Both the position numbers and the translations under genes were made by a program. From assembly GCA_028290465.1 (NCBI GenBank), contig JAQGJU010000033.1, forward strand, positions 1 to 64,000: a DNA stretch of 64,000 nt. Direction: 5' to 3'. Within the stretch, counting starts at the first letter, position 1. The number at the start of each line of letters is the position of its first letter. Source of the stretch: Xanthobacteraceae bacterium (lineage in GTDB: Bacteria; Pseudomonadota; Alphaproteobacteria; Rhizobiales; Xanthobacteraceae). Of the stretch, positions 8,688-17,700 are shown piece by piece. The notes below the pieces were generated by a model that did not search any database, was not told where the DNA came from, and was given only the letters and a program-made list of their open reading frames with translations.

Positions 8688-10856
8688 ATGAACATCGCGA
8701 TCAAGGGATCTGAAGTCTCCCGCCGCACCATGCTGGCCGGCTTGGGCGGCCTATCGTTCTGCATGGCGGTCGGCACCGATAGTTTGCAACTCGTGGCCGG
8801 CGCGCAGGCGGCCACCATGGCCGGCGCGCATGTCACGCCCTGGGTGCGGATCGCCCCGGACGGCAAGGTAATTATCTACAGCGCCGGCGCCGAAATGGGC
8901 CAGGGATCGCTGACCTCGCTGGCGCTGATCGTCGCCGAGGAGATGGACGCCGACTGGTCGACGGTCGTCATTGAGTTCGCGCCAGCCGACAAGGAAATCT
9001 ACGGCTACGTGCTCAACAATGAGCGCAAAATGGAGATCGTCGGCAGCCGCGCCGTGCAGCTCTATTATACGATGTTGCGTACGGCCGGCGCCCAGGTTCG
9101 CAAGGTACTGCTGATCAATGCCGCCGAGAAATGGGGCGTCGACGCGGCGACGCTAAAAACCGAACCCGGCATGGTCGTGAACCCGGCGAACGGGCAACGT
9201 CTGGGCTATGGCGAGATCGCGGCGTTCGGCCGGATTCCCGATCCGCTGCCGACGGTCGATCCGAAGGATCTGAAAGCCCGCAAGGATTTCCGCCTGATCG
9301 GCAAGCGCGTGCCGCGCCGCGACATCCCGGCCAAGGTGAACGGCACGGCCGAATATGCCATCGACGTCAAACTGCCCGGCATGGTGCATGCGACCGTGCT
9401 GCATTCGCCGGCGGCCGGCGGTCAGCCTGAAAGCTGGAACGACGCCGACATCAAGAAGATGAAGGGCGTGCTGGCGACCATGCGACTTGATGACGGCGTC
9501 GCCGTTGTCGCAACGCATTTCGAGCAGGCCATCGCGGCGCGCGATGCCCTCAAGGTGACGTGGAAAAGCGGCAAGGCGTCGGGCTTCGATTCCGAGCGCG
9601 CGCTGAACACCGAATACGTCAAGATCCACGATGATCCGGCCGCCAAAGCCAAGACGCTCGACGCCAAGGGCGACGTGAAGGCGGCTTTTGCCAGTGCAGC
9701 CAAAGTCTACACGGCTCAATTCCGCAGCGACTACGGCTATCACGCGCAGATGGAGCCGTTGAACGCCGTGGTGCGCTTGAACGAAGCCGGAGATGCGGCG
9801 GAAGTCTGGGAGGGCACACAAGCTCCCGACACGACACGTGAAAGCGTCGCCAAGGCACTCGGCTTCAAGCTCGAGCAAGTCACCATGCACCAGTGCTACA
9901 TGGGCGGCGGGTTCGGCCGCCGTTCAATTGGCGACTATTCGGCCGAGTGCGCGCGGATCGCCAAGGAAGTGCGCCGGCCGGTGAAGCTGATCTGGACCCG
10001 CGAGGAAGACGTCGCCTACGGCATGTTCCGTCCGCAGTCGTTCCAGTGCCTCGAAGCGGCGCAGGATGCCACCGGCAAGGTGACCGGCTGGCGGCACTGC
10101 GTCGTCGGCGATGGCGGCTTCCTGCTGCAGACCGGCATTCGGATTCCGTACTACGGCGTACCGAACCAGCACATCGAGGAACGCGGCGTCGATCACGGCA
10201 TCCGTGTCAAGCACTGGCGCGGGGTCGGCCACGTCTTCAACATTTTCGCCATCGAAGGCATGGTCAACAGGATGGCGGCGGATCGCGGCATCGATCCGAT
10301 CGAATTCCGCCTGCAGCACATGGCGGCCACGCCGAAGGCACGCAAATGCTTCGAGACGGTGGCACGCATGTGCGACTGGAAAGCGCCCAGGCCGGAAGGC
10401 CGCATGCTCGGCATCTCCAATAGCGAGCGCTCGAACTCGCTGGGCGCCGGCGTGGTCGAAATCTCGCTGGACCGCACCACCGGCAAGATCCGGGTGCACA
10501 AGGTGTGGGTCGCGATTGACGGCGGCCTCATCGTGACGCCGGACTCAGCCAAGGCCAATATCGAGAGCGGCGTCGTGCATGGGCTGTCGGGAACGCTGCA
10601 CGAACGGGTCACCATGAAGGATGGCGCGGTCGAGCAGTCGAATTTCCACGACTACGACGTCATGCGCATGTCGGACCTGCCGGACGAAATGCATGTCGAG
10701 TTCGTCGACGTCGACACGCGGCCGACCGGCCTCGGTGAGATCGGCACGCCGTTCATCGCCCCCGCGATCGCGCATGCGGTGTTCCGGCTGACCGGCAAGT
10801 GGCTCGACCACATGCCGTTCACGCCGGAGCGCGTGCTGGAAACGCTGAAGGCATAG
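8688..10856 (+). CDS. Molybdenum hydroxylase large subunit with Tat leader
   Basis: A 722-residue xanthine-oxidase-family Mo-binding subunit. The leader contains SRRTMLAG (residues 10-17), so export as a folded complex is expected. GGGFGRRS in the middle and TGLGEIGTPFIAPAIAHAV near the end are the cofactor-binding and catalytic Glu segments. It forms a two-gene operon with the 2Fe-2S subunit and is only distantly similar to the large subunit encoded at 3804-6035. The family includes isoquinoline 1-oxidoreductase, nicotinate dehydrogenase and aldehyde dehydrogenases, and the substrate cannot be told from sequence alone. Confidence 0.88.
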   Translation: MNIAIKGSEVSRRTMLAGLGGLSFCMAVGTDSLQLVAGAQAATMAGAHVTPWVRIAPDGKVIIYSAGAEMGQGSLTSLALIVAEEMDADWSTVVIEFAPADKEIYGYVLNNERKMEIVGSRAVQLYYTMLRTAGAQVRKVLLINAAEKWGVDAATLKTEPGMVVNPANGQRLGYGEIAAFGRIPDPLPTVDPKDLKARKDFRLIGKRVPRRDIPAKVNGTAEYAIDVKLPGMVHATVLHSPAAGGQPESWNDADIKKMKGVLATMRLDDGVAVVATHFEQAIAARDALKVTWKSGKASGFDSERALNTEYVKIHDDPAAKAKTLDAKGDVKAAFASAAKVYTAQFRSDYGYHAQMEPLNAVVRLNEAGDAAEVWEGTQAPDTTRESVAKALGFKLEQVTMHQCYMGGGFGRRSIGDYSAECARIAKEVRRPVKLIWTREEDVAYGMFRPQSFQCLEAAQDATGKVTGWRHCVVGDGGFLLQTGIRIPYYGVPNQHIEERGVDHGIRVKHWRGVGHVFNIFAIEGMVNRMAADRGIDPIEFRLQHMAATPKARKCFETVARMCDWKAPRPEGRMLGISNSERSNSLGAGVVEISLDRTTGKIRVHKVWVAIDGGLIVTPDSAKANIESGVVHGLSGTLHERVTMKDGAVEQSNFHDYDVMRMSDLPDEMHVEFVDVDTRPTGLGEIGTPFIAPAIAHAVFRLTGKWLDHMPFTPERVLETLKA

Positions 10857-10871
10857 TTCAAGCGCCGCTCG

Positions 10872-12191
10872 TCACGCGGCGCGAACCGGCAACGCGATCC
10901 GCGCGATCAGCCCGGACGGTGCGCGATCAAGCAGGGTCAGCGTGCCGCCATGCGCTTCAGCCACGGCGCGGGCGATCGACAGGCCGAGCCCGAAGCCTTT
11001 GGCATCTTCCATCCCACGCGAAGCGTCGCCGCGCACAAACGGCTCCAGCATGTCGGCCTTGTCCGCGTCGATGATGCCGGGGCCGTCGTCCTCGACCTCG
11101 ATCGTGGTCTCAACGGCCGTGGTCCGCAGCCTTACCGACACCGTGGCGCCGTAACGTATCGCGTTCTCGATCAGATTGCCGACCGCGCGCGCCAAGCCAT
11201 CGGGCTGCGCCACGAGGGTCGCGTGGTCGGGACCGTCATACAGCACCGTATGGCCCAGATCCGCGAAGTCGTCACATATTGTCAGCAACAGGCTGGCAAC
11301 ATCGACCAGCGTCGCGGTCTCGGCACCCTGTCCGTCACGCAGAAAGGTCAGCGCCGACTCGATCAACGTCTTCATCTGATCGAGGTCGCGTAACATCTGC
11401 GAACGCATGCCCTCGTCCGGGATGAATTCCGCGCGCAACCGCATCCGGGTCACCGGCGTGCGCAGATCGTGACCGACCGCCGCCAGAGTCTTGATCCGGT
11501 CATCGCTCAGCCGCTGAATACGCTCGCGCATCCGGTTGAAGGCTTTTGCGACCATGCGGATTTCGTCCGGTCCGCGCTCCGGCAGGGGCGCGATATCGCC
11601 CTGCAGGCTGAACGAGTCGGCGGCCTTGGCGAAGGCGCCAAGCGGTGCCGTCAAAGCCCGCGCCGCCCATAGACCAAGCAGCGTCATGCTGACGACGATG
11701 AACAGCACGGTGAGGACCAGCGGGCCGCCGATCCGTGGCGGCCCCGGCGGCAGCGCCAGTCGGGCTGCCACGAAGGCGCCATCCGGCAGCCGTACGGCGA
11801 CATTGGGTTCGATGTTCGCATCGCCGGGCGCAGCGTGCTCCAGCGACACCGCGCGAAATCCGGACCCGAGCCGTCGCTGCACCCGTTCGAAGTGCAGGTC
11901 GCCCTCGCGGACAGGAACCGGATCGATGGCGCGCAGCTCAAGGCGCGGAAATGTCTTCGCGGCATCCACGATCAATTTCGGTCGGTCCGCTGCAGGCGTC
12001 ACGGCGACAAGGCGCAGCAGCGTGACCAGTTCACCGATGCTGCTTTCCGGCCCGAACATCGGCGCATCGCGGCTGCGCAGAAAAAAGAGAGACGTGATGA
12101 TGATGTGGATCGCGACCAGCGATACGACGATCACCACCGCCATCTGGCTGCTGATCCGGGACGGCAAAAGAAAGCGCGGGATGAGGCTCAT
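10872..12191 (-). CDS. Sensor histidine kinase (EnvZ-like)
   Basis: The 439-residue membrane kinase has a first transmembrane helix at 17-37, a periplasmic sensor domain (about 40-155), a second helix at 157-177, HAMP (about 178-230), HisKA with phosphoacceptor His241 (VGHDLRTPVTRMR) and a HATPase_c domain with GFGLGLSIARAVAEAHGG. Its start overlaps the end of the response regulator gene by 4 bp, so the pair is co-transcribed with the regulator first. The ligand is unknown. The gene converges on the Mo-hydroxylase operon, leaving 15 bp between them. Confidence 0.93.
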   Translation of the reverse strand: MSLIPRFLLPSRISSQMAVVIVVSLVAIHIIITSLFFLRSRDAPMFGPESSIGELVTLLRLVAVTPAADRPKLIVDAAKTFPRLELRAIDPVPVREGDLHFERVQRRLGSGFRAVSLEHAAPGDANIEPNVAVRLPDGAFVAARLALPPGPPRIGGPLVLTVLFIVVSMTLLGLWAARALTAPLGAFAKAADSFSLQGDIAPLPERGPDEIRMVAKAFNRMRERIQRLSDDRIKTLAAVGHDLRTPVTRMRLRAEFIPDEGMRSQMLRDLDQMKTLIESALTFLRDGQGAETATLVDVASLLLTICDDFADLGHTVLYDGPDHATLVAQPDGLARAVGNLIENAIRYGATVSVRLRTTAVETTIEVEDDGPGIIDADKADMLEPFVRGDASRGMEDAKGFGLGLSIARAVAEAHGGTLTLLDRAPSGLIARIALPVRAA

Positions 12192-12919
12192 GTCGCCTCG
12201 ATCGACGGTGTGAACAGATAGCCGTTGGACCGCATGGTCTTGATGATCTCAGGATGATGCGGATCTTGTTCGATCTTGCGGCGCAGGCGGCTGACCAGGA
12301 TATCGATGCTGCGGTCGAACGGTCCGGCGCTGCGGCCCTGCGTCACGTCAAGCAGTTGGTCGCGGGTCAGCACCCGGCCCGGCCGCTCGCAGAACGCATA
12401 GAGCAGATCGAACTCCGCCCGCGTGACGGCGACCTTGGCGCCGTCGGGACTGCGCAATTCGCGCAGCGTACGGTCCAGCTTCCAGCCGAGAAACGACAGC
12501 ACCCGCGCGCCACGGCCGGCGGGTGCCATTTCCGCGATCACGGCGCGCCGCAGCACCGCGCGGATACGGGCCAGCAATTCGCGCGGATTGAACGGCTTCG
12601 CCAAGTAGTCGTCGGCGCCCATCTCCAGACCGATGATGCGGTCGATATCCTCACCCTTGGCGGTCAGCATCACGATCGGAATGCTGGATGAGGCACGCAG
12701 CCGCCGGCACAGACTGAGACCGTCCTCGCCCGGCAGCATCAGGTCGAGCACCACCAGATCGAACCGGTTGGTCTCCAGCAGACGGTCCATTTCCCGGCCG
12801 TCACCGGCGACCGAAACGCGGCACTCATTGTCGCGAAGATAACGCGACACAAGGGTGCTGATCTGGCGGTCGTCCTCGACGACCAGGATATGGGGCGAAG
12901 CGGTCGTTGACGTGCTCAT
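12188..12919 (-). CDS. OmpR-family response regulator
   Basis: The 243-residue protein has a receiver domain (acidic pair E15-D16-D17, phosphorylated D59 in LVVLDLMLPGEDG, conserved Lys in YLAKPFNPREL) and a C-terminal winged-helix DNA-binding domain. I chose the ATG at 12919 because the family N-terminus (HILVVEDD) begins soon after it. The longer frame to 13045 adds non-conserved residues. It partners the kinase downstream. A divergently transcribed Gly/His-rich protein gene lies 240 bp away and is a possible target. Confidence 0.95.
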   Translation of the reverse strand: MSTSTTASPHILVVEDDRQISTLVSRYLRDNECRVSVAGDGREMDRLLETNRFDLVVLDLMLPGEDGLSLCRRLRASSSIPIVMLTAKGEDIDRIIGLEMGADDYLAKPFNPRELLARIRAVLRRAVIAEMAPAGRGARVLSFLGWKLDRTLRELRSPDGAKVAVTRAEFDLLYAFCERPGRVLTRDQLLDVTQGRSAGPFDRSIDILVSRLRRKIEQDPHHPEIIKTMRSNGYLFTPSIEAT

Positions 12920-13076
12920 GGGAGCGCAATCTGCACAACGGCGCGCAATCTGGCGCGGATTTTTGTATCTGAATGTTTCTGAGCGCGGTTCCGCAACGCT
13001 CGGAAACATACCGATGGGTTCCCGGCAAGTTCTGGTTAACGGCATCGGCCTCTTCTGTGTGCGTGCCGGAAGTCAA

Positions 13077-13124
13077 GAGCATGGTCCGAAAAATGGGAAC
13101 CGGTTTTCGGAAAAGCTCATGCTC
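13077..13124. repeat. Rhizobiales intergenic palindrome
   Basis: Nested inverted repeat: outer GAGCATG/CATGCTC (13077-13083 and 13118-13124) and inner TCCGAAAA/TTTTCGGA (13085-13092 and 13104-13111), with GGGAACCGG in the centre. This sequence type is, from memory, very common between genes of Bradyrhizobium relatives. It lies between the response regulator and the Gly/His-rich protein genes. Confidence 0.7.
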
Positions 13125-13157
13125 CAACAACGCCTCTAGCCGCCACAGGAGAGACCC

Positions 13158-13757
13158 GTGACATCAATCAGTTCGAGCACTCAACTGCAAGCCTACCAGT
13201 CGCCCCGCGACCGCCTGCAAACGACGCTGGAATCGCAGATCGCGTCAGGCGCCATCGGGCAGACCGACGCCGCCGCGCTCAGCACCGCGCTGGACAGCAT
13301 CGACGCCACCCTGTCGGGCGAACGCCAGTCCGGCGCCAAGTCCAGTTCGCAGCCCCCCTCACCCGACCAAATGAAGTCGAAGATTGATAGTCTGATCGCC
13401 TCCCAGGTCGATAGCGGCACGCTGACCAGCGACCAGGCCACCGAACTGTCGAATGTGTTTTCCGCAGCCTTCGCCAACGGACCGGGCGGCGCGCAAGGTG
13501 GCGGAAAGGCTCACGGTGGTCACGGTGGCCACGGTGGCGCAGGCGGACCGAACGACGCGCCTACGGGCGCTGCCGACAGCGCATCCAGCGACGGAACGAC
13601 CACGAGCACCGCCGGCGACGCCACGCAGATGATTCAGGATTTTCTGAAGCTGCTGCAGGAAACCCAGAGCTCGAAGTCCCCGCAGAGCTACGGCGCCAGC
13701 GGCGACAGCATGTCGACGGCGAGTAATGCCGCCTTGGTGCTGGACTACCAGAGTTGA
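13158..13757 (+). CDS. Gly/His-rich conserved hypothetical protein
   Basis: The 199-residue protein starts with GTG preceded by AGGAGAG at suitable spacing. The first half contains two similar helical segments (LESQIASGAIGQTDAAALSTAL and IDSLIASQVDSGTLTSDQATEL) that look like an internal duplication of about 60 residues. A Gly/His run (GGKAHGGHGGHGGAGG, about 115-130) and a low-complexity Ser/Thr tail follow. There is no leader or transmembrane helix. I do not recognise a characterised family. The duplicated segments resemble EF-hand-like or flagellin-hook-like small Rhizobiales proteins, and the His/Gly run could bind metal. It is divergent from the two-component system. Confidence 0.7.
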   Translation: MTSISSSTQLQAYQSPRDRLQTTLESQIASGAIGQTDAAALSTALDSIDATLSGERQSGAKSSSQPPSPDQMKSKIDSLIASQVDSGTLTSDQATELSNVFSAAFANGPGGAQGGGKAHGGHGGHGGAGGPNDAPTGAADSASSDGTTTSTAGDATQMIQDFLKLLQETQSSKSPQSYGASGDSMSTASNAALVLDYQS

Positions 13758-13781
13758 TGCGCCAGATTTGACGCGAGCGGG

Positions 13782-15341
13782 TTAGAGGCCAGGCAGCTTG
13801 CTCACCGTGATGTTCACGATGCCGTCGGCCTCGGCCACGACTCGCAGCGTAGTGGAATCGAACTCGATGCCGGCGAGCCGCAAGGCGGTGACTTCGGCAT
13901 CGACCTGCAGGCCGTCTTCGCTTTTGCGGAAATCGACCAGCGCCGCCGCGATGCTGGCGCGCGCCTTCGCGGCAAACGGTTTGAGGTCGACCACCGCATT
14001 CTGGGCCAACGCATCCTTCAGATACGGAATCGCGTAGCGCGCCGCGGCCCCGATCAAGCCGTAGCCGGCATCGGACTCCAGATCGACCTCAATGTCGGAA
14101 AGCCGCAAGATCTGCGCATCGCGGTCGAGCGCCGGCTTCCCCCAGATGTGGACATTGGCCTGCGTACCGAAACCGAACCAGCTCTTCTTCTCGCGCGCGC
14201 TGATCTGCAGCGAGATCAACAGACGATCGCCCGATGCCGCAAGCTTCACGCTCTGCACCAACGCTTCGGCCGGCCCCGAACCGTCTTCCGGGAATTTGCG
14301 GCCCTTGAATTGCGCCTCGACCAGCCGGTTTACCTCGGTGAACGGCACATCGATCGGCACCCCGATCGCCAGCTTTCCCTGCTCCATCGCCGGCACCAGT
14401 TCGACAGTGGCCGGAAACGGACAGGCCGGCTTGGTCTCGCTGGCCACGATACGGGTTTCAGCCTGCATGCCGAGCGTCAGGGTCAGCGCGTTGGGATCGA
14501 CCTTGGGCTGCGCCGCGAGCGCGCGGGTCGGCCGCAATTCCAGCCACAGGTTCGGCAGCCCGGCCCCGGCGGTGCCGAGCGGAATGGCGCGGCACATCTT
14601 GGCCCATTCGCGGCGCGCCGCCTGCTCCAGGAACGGATCGTTGCGAATGCGCTGCTGCAACGACGCGATCTGCTCCTGGACCGCTTTGTCGAGGAACGGC
14701 TTCACCTCGCCGGCCACATTCAGCCGGATGCCGGCGATCCTCATGCCGCCATCGGCGACCGCGACCTGGGCCGAAAGGTTCGGCTCGATCCGCCAGTTCG
14801 GCAGGATGGTCGGCTTCGCGATCACCAGGATATTGCCGCGCACCTCGGCCTTTTGGTCGAGCGCCTTGCCGGTAAGGCCGCCAACGCCGCGCCCAAGATT
14901 TTCATTGAGCAGGCCGCCGATCACGCCGGTGATCGCGCCGGCCTGCTGGCCAAGCTGCCCGGTGACCGACAACGTGCCGGTGATCACCGTGCCGATATTC
15001 AGCGCCTGATCGCGGCCGGCGACGGTGATCGGCGCGCGCGCCACCGACCAGCCGATATCGGCCTTGCCGAGAATTTCGCTGAGCGGATCGTCGCGCTTGC
15101 CGGTCAGGTTGCGCGGCGCGGCGTTGTCCAGGACGCCCCGGATCGAGGCGAGCGTGATCGCGGCCGGGGCGATCACGTAGGAGGTGCGGGTCACCGGCTC
15201 CAGCGGCTTGACGGCGGCCAGTTTCGGCCGGCCAGTCTCGGCCGCGGGCGGCCAGATCTTGTTCATCGCCCACAGCGCGCCGCCAAACGAGACCACGACG
15301 ACCAGCCCGCCGACCACGATGTTACGAAGCGTCGAATTCAT
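13782..15341 (-). CDS. DUF4403 family protein
   Basis: The 519-residue protein has an N-terminal membrane anchor (about 10-27), followed by a long beta-rich region with repeated patterns characteristic of DUF4403 (for example VEVDLESDAGYGLIGAAARY near 430). It is probably periplasmic and anchored in the inner membrane. The function of this family is unknown to me, and SMP/lipid-transfer-like folds have been proposed for related proteins. It is monocistronic, converging on the Gly/His-rich gene. Confidence 0.8.
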   Translation of the reverse strand: MNSTLRNIVVGGLVVVVSFGGALWAMNKIWPPAAETGRPKLAAVKPLEPVTRTSYVIAPAAITLASIRGVLDNAAPRNLTGKRDDPLSEILGKADIGWSVARAPITVAGRDQALNIGTVITGTLSVTGQLGQQAGAITGVIGGLLNENLGRGVGGLTGKALDQKAEVRGNILVIAKPTILPNWRIEPNLSAQVAVADGGMRIAGIRLNVAGEVKPFLDKAVQEQIASLQQRIRNDPFLEQAARREWAKMCRAIPLGTAGAGLPNLWLELRPTRALAAQPKVDPNALTLTLGMQAETRIVASETKPACPFPATVELVPAMEQGKLAIGVPIDVPFTEVNRLVEAQFKGRKFPEDGSGPAEALVQSVKLAASGDRLLISLQISAREKKSWFGFGTQANVHIWGKPALDRDAQILRLSDIEVDLESDAGYGLIGAAARYAIPYLKDALAQNAVVDLKPFAAKARASIAAALVDFRKSEDGLQVDAEVTALRLAGIEFDSTTLRVVAEADGIVNITVSKLPGL

Positions 15342-15453
15342 GCGCCTGCGGTCCCGCTAAACCTTCATCCCGGCGTCATGTTGGCATGACGACGGCCAAA
15401 GGGAAATCGGGCCCGTACTTGGCCATTGCACGCTTGCAGGGCTTCGGCACAAC

Positions 15454-15485
15454 AAAAAGCCGGCCCGGGCAGAGCCCGGACCGGC
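15454..15485 (-). terminator. Rho-independent terminator of the L,D-transpeptidase gene
   Basis: On the minus strand arms 15485-15474 and 15470-15459 form a 12-bp GC-rich stem (one mismatch) with a 3-nt loop, followed by five T (15458-15454). It lies about 40 bases after the stop at 15525. Confidence 0.88.
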
Positions 15486-15524
15486 AAGTTTTGGTGGTGG
15501 GGAGAACGAAACAGTCGAACGAAA

Positions 15525-16271
15525 TCAGTAGATGCCGTTGGCCCGGATGAAGGTCGGGCTGGCCTGCGCGGCGGCCACCGCCTGGGACTGGCGCGGCTCG
15601 ACCTGGGCACGGGCACCGCCGTGCATCGGCAGCACCACGACCCGGGCGCCGACCTTGACGCGCTCATAGAGGTCCGAAACGTCGGCATTGGTCAGGCGGA
15701 TGCAGCCGGACGACACCTGTGAACCGATGGTCGAAGGCTGGTTGGTGCCGTGGATGCGATAGATCGTGCCGCCGAGATACATCGCGCGGGCGCCGAGCGG
15801 GTTGCCGGGGCCGCCGGCCATGAAGCGCGGCAAATAGGGCTGGCGCTGCAGCATTTCTGCCGGCGGGTGCCAATCCGGCCATTCCGCCTTGCGGTCGATC
15901 GCCTTGACGCCGGTCCAGGTGAAGCCTTCGCGACCGACGCCGATGCCGTAGCGCATCGCCTTGCCGCTGCCCATCACCAGATAGAGATAGGTGTTCGGCG
16001 TATCGACGATCACGGTGCCGGGCGCCTCAACGGTCCGGTAGTCGACGACCTGGCGCTTGAAGCGCGCCGGCAGTTCGAAATGGGTCTCATCGGCTTCCGG
16101 CGCGATGGCCGGTTCGACGATCTGCGGCGCGGCCTGATGCTGTGGCATCGGCTGCATCAGCGGCGCGAACAGCGCGAACGGATTGGCGCTGGCCTGGGTG
16201 GCGATGAGTGCGGCGCCCGCGAAGCTCAGCGCGGCGGCGGCGAAACGGAAGCTGCGGAATTGGTTGGACAT
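15525..16271 (-). CDS. L,D-transpeptidase (YkuD family)
   Basis: The 248-residue exported protein has a signal peptide (residues 1-29, ending QASA) and a C-terminal YkuD domain with the catalytic motif H174-G-T ... S-S-G-C190-I-R-L. Such enzymes make 3-3 crosslinks in peptidoglycan or attach proteins to it, and are abundant in Rhizobiales. I chose the ATG at 16271, preceded by a G-rich ribosome binding site. The frame extends 11 codons further upstream without support. A strong terminator follows. Confidence 0.95.
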   Translation of the reverse strand: MSNQFRSFRFAAAALSFAGAALIATQASANPFALFAPLMQPMPQHQAAPQIVEPAIAPEADETHFELPARFKRQVVDYRTVEAPGTVIVDTPNTYLYLVMGSGKAMRYGIGVGREGFTWTGVKAIDRKAEWPDWHPPAEMLQRQPYLPRFMAGGPGNPLGARAMYLGGTIYRIHGTNQPSTIGSQVSSGCIRLTNADVSDLYERVKVGARVVVLPMHGGARAQVEPRQSQAVAAAQASPTFIRANGIY

Positions 16272-16387
16272 GACAGACCCCCTGTTTTGCCCATTTGTCG
16301 GCAAAACTCTTCAGGTGGTTCAAAGTCCGCTGGGAAATTTTAACGATGATTTTCCGCTGATTTAGCGCAAATCGGAGAGAATTGGCG

Positions 16388-16888
16388 CTACTTCGGCTTT
16401 TCGGCATGCCATCCGACCACCGCGTCCGGCACGGCATCGGTCGAGACGAAATACGGCTTGATGTCGAGGAGCGGCGTACCGTCGAGGCAATCGAGGCCGA
16501 CCACCGTGAGCGTCACGCCTTCCACCTTGATCAGCTTCACGACGCTCAGCGCGATCGGGTTCGGGCGGGCCGGCGAGCGCAGCGCGAACGTGCCGCGCGG
16601 CACGCCGTAACGGCCGGGCACCTGCAACACGAGATCGCGCGGCGCCTTGTCCATCCAGTACAACACGATCAGGTGACTGCACGTGCCGACGTCCCGCAAT
16701 CCCGGCGCGTAGCGCGGATCGAGCTCAAGCTGGCACGGCGCGTCCGATTCACGGGCGTTCTTCGGGCAGGCTTGGCGCTGGCGCCACGGCGTGTGGATAC
16801 GGCCGACAAAATACACACCGGCGTCCGGATTCAACGGCAGTTCGATCGCGACTTCGCCTTCGCGGATGCCGTAATTTTGTTCTGTCAT
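16388..16888 (-). CDS. trmO: tRNA (adenine-N6)-methyltransferase TrmO/TsaA-like
   Basis: The 166-residue protein has the TsaA/TrmO beta-barrel signatures: VGRIHTPW near the N-terminus, SHLIVLYWMDKA in the middle, RSPARPNPIALSVVKL and LDCLDGTPLLDIKPY. The family uses S-adenosylmethionine to methylate t6A37 in tRNA-Thr. I chose the ATG at 16888 over 16945 because family similarity starts shortly after it. It is not linked to its neighbours in an operon. Confidence 0.88.
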   Translation of the reverse strand: MTEQNYGIREGEVAIELPLNPDAGVYFVGRIHTPWRQRQACPKNARESDAPCQLELDPRYAPGLRDVGTCSHLIVLYWMDKAPRDLVLQVPGRYGVPRGTFALRSPARPNPIALSVVKLIKVEGVTLTVVGLDCLDGTPLLDIKPYFVSTDAVPDAVVGWHAEKPK

Positions 16889-17067
16889 GCCTTCCCCTGC
16901 AACTGCGCCGCGAAGGTTTGTGCCGTGCCCAGTCCGGAACCGCAATCATGGCTAGAATCTGGCGCAAGTGTTCAGCGACCATTCAGCCGCCAAGATGGAA
17001 CATCAACCCAAGGGACGACGTTGTCATAGTCAGTAGACTTGACCATCAACAGCTAAGGGGTCGCGTC

Positions 17068-17448
17068 ATGCAGAGCGTCATAAAGAAATCATTGGCCGTG
17101 CTGCTCACCGCCGGCACCATCGCGGCGGCTGCCGTGACGGCGTCCACGCCAGCCGAAGCCCGGCGCGGCGGCCATCATGGGTGGGGCGGCCACCGTGGCG
17201 GTGCCGTCGCTGCCGGTTTGATCGGCGGACTGGCGCTGGGTGCCATCGCCACCGGGGCCTATGGCGGATACTACGGTGGATATTACGGTAGGCCGTATGG
17301 TGGATATTACGGTGGGCCGTACTATGGCGCGAGCCCGTATTACGCCTCCTATGGCTCTTATTACGGCGGCCCGCGCTGCCACCTGGAGCGCCGGTGGGTC
17401 TGGACGCCTTATGGCGAGCGGATGCGCCGGGTTCGCGTCTGCTACTGA
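17068..17448 (+). CDS. Small secreted glycine-zipper protein, YYGG-repeat type
   Basis: The 126-residue protein has a signal peptide ending TPAEA (about residue 31). It continues with a glycine-zipper stretch (GGAVAAGLIGGLALGAIA), a run of GGYYGGYYG-like repeats and a C-terminal Cys-bounded motif (CHLERRWVWTPYGERMRRVRVCY). A good ribosome binding site (AAGGGG) precedes the ATG at 17068. It is similar in plan to the next gene and is probably an envelope protein of unknown function, as often seen in Bradyrhizobium relatives. Confidence 0.8.
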   Translation: MQSVIKKSLAVLLTAGTIAAAAVTASTPAEARRGGHHGWGGHRGGAVAAGLIGGLALGAIATGAYGGYYGGYYGRPYGGYYGGPYYGASPYYASYGSYYGGPRCHLERRWVWTPYGERMRRVRVCY

Positions 17449-17490
17449 CCCGTTCCTGCGTTGAACCTTTTCCGCGTCGAGAGCGACTAA

Positions 17491-17517
17491 CCCGCCGTAG
17501 CGGCCTGCTACGGCGGG
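17491..17517 (+). terminator. Hairpin after the first glycine-zipper gene
   Basis: Perfect 11-bp stem (17491-17501 and 17507-17517) with a 5-nt loop, 43 bases after the stop codon. Only a weak T-run follows (CTATTT), so termination may be inefficient or Rho-assisted. Confidence 0.6.
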
Positions 17518-17700
17518 CGACGCTATTTGAGGCTCGTGATTCCGGTAGGACCAGTCCAGTAAAACCGGAACAAATTTAAGACAAAATACCTGAGTCTATT
17601 TGACCTGAGAAAAAGCAAAATCCGGCTATTGGACGCCGTCCAATCAGCCCCTGCGTCTAACGCGCCATCGGCTCGCAACGTGGCGCTCAAGGAGATCGAC

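Noticed and set aside
14148-15389. 413-codon plus-strand open frame
   Set aside because: Shadow of the DUF4403 gene.
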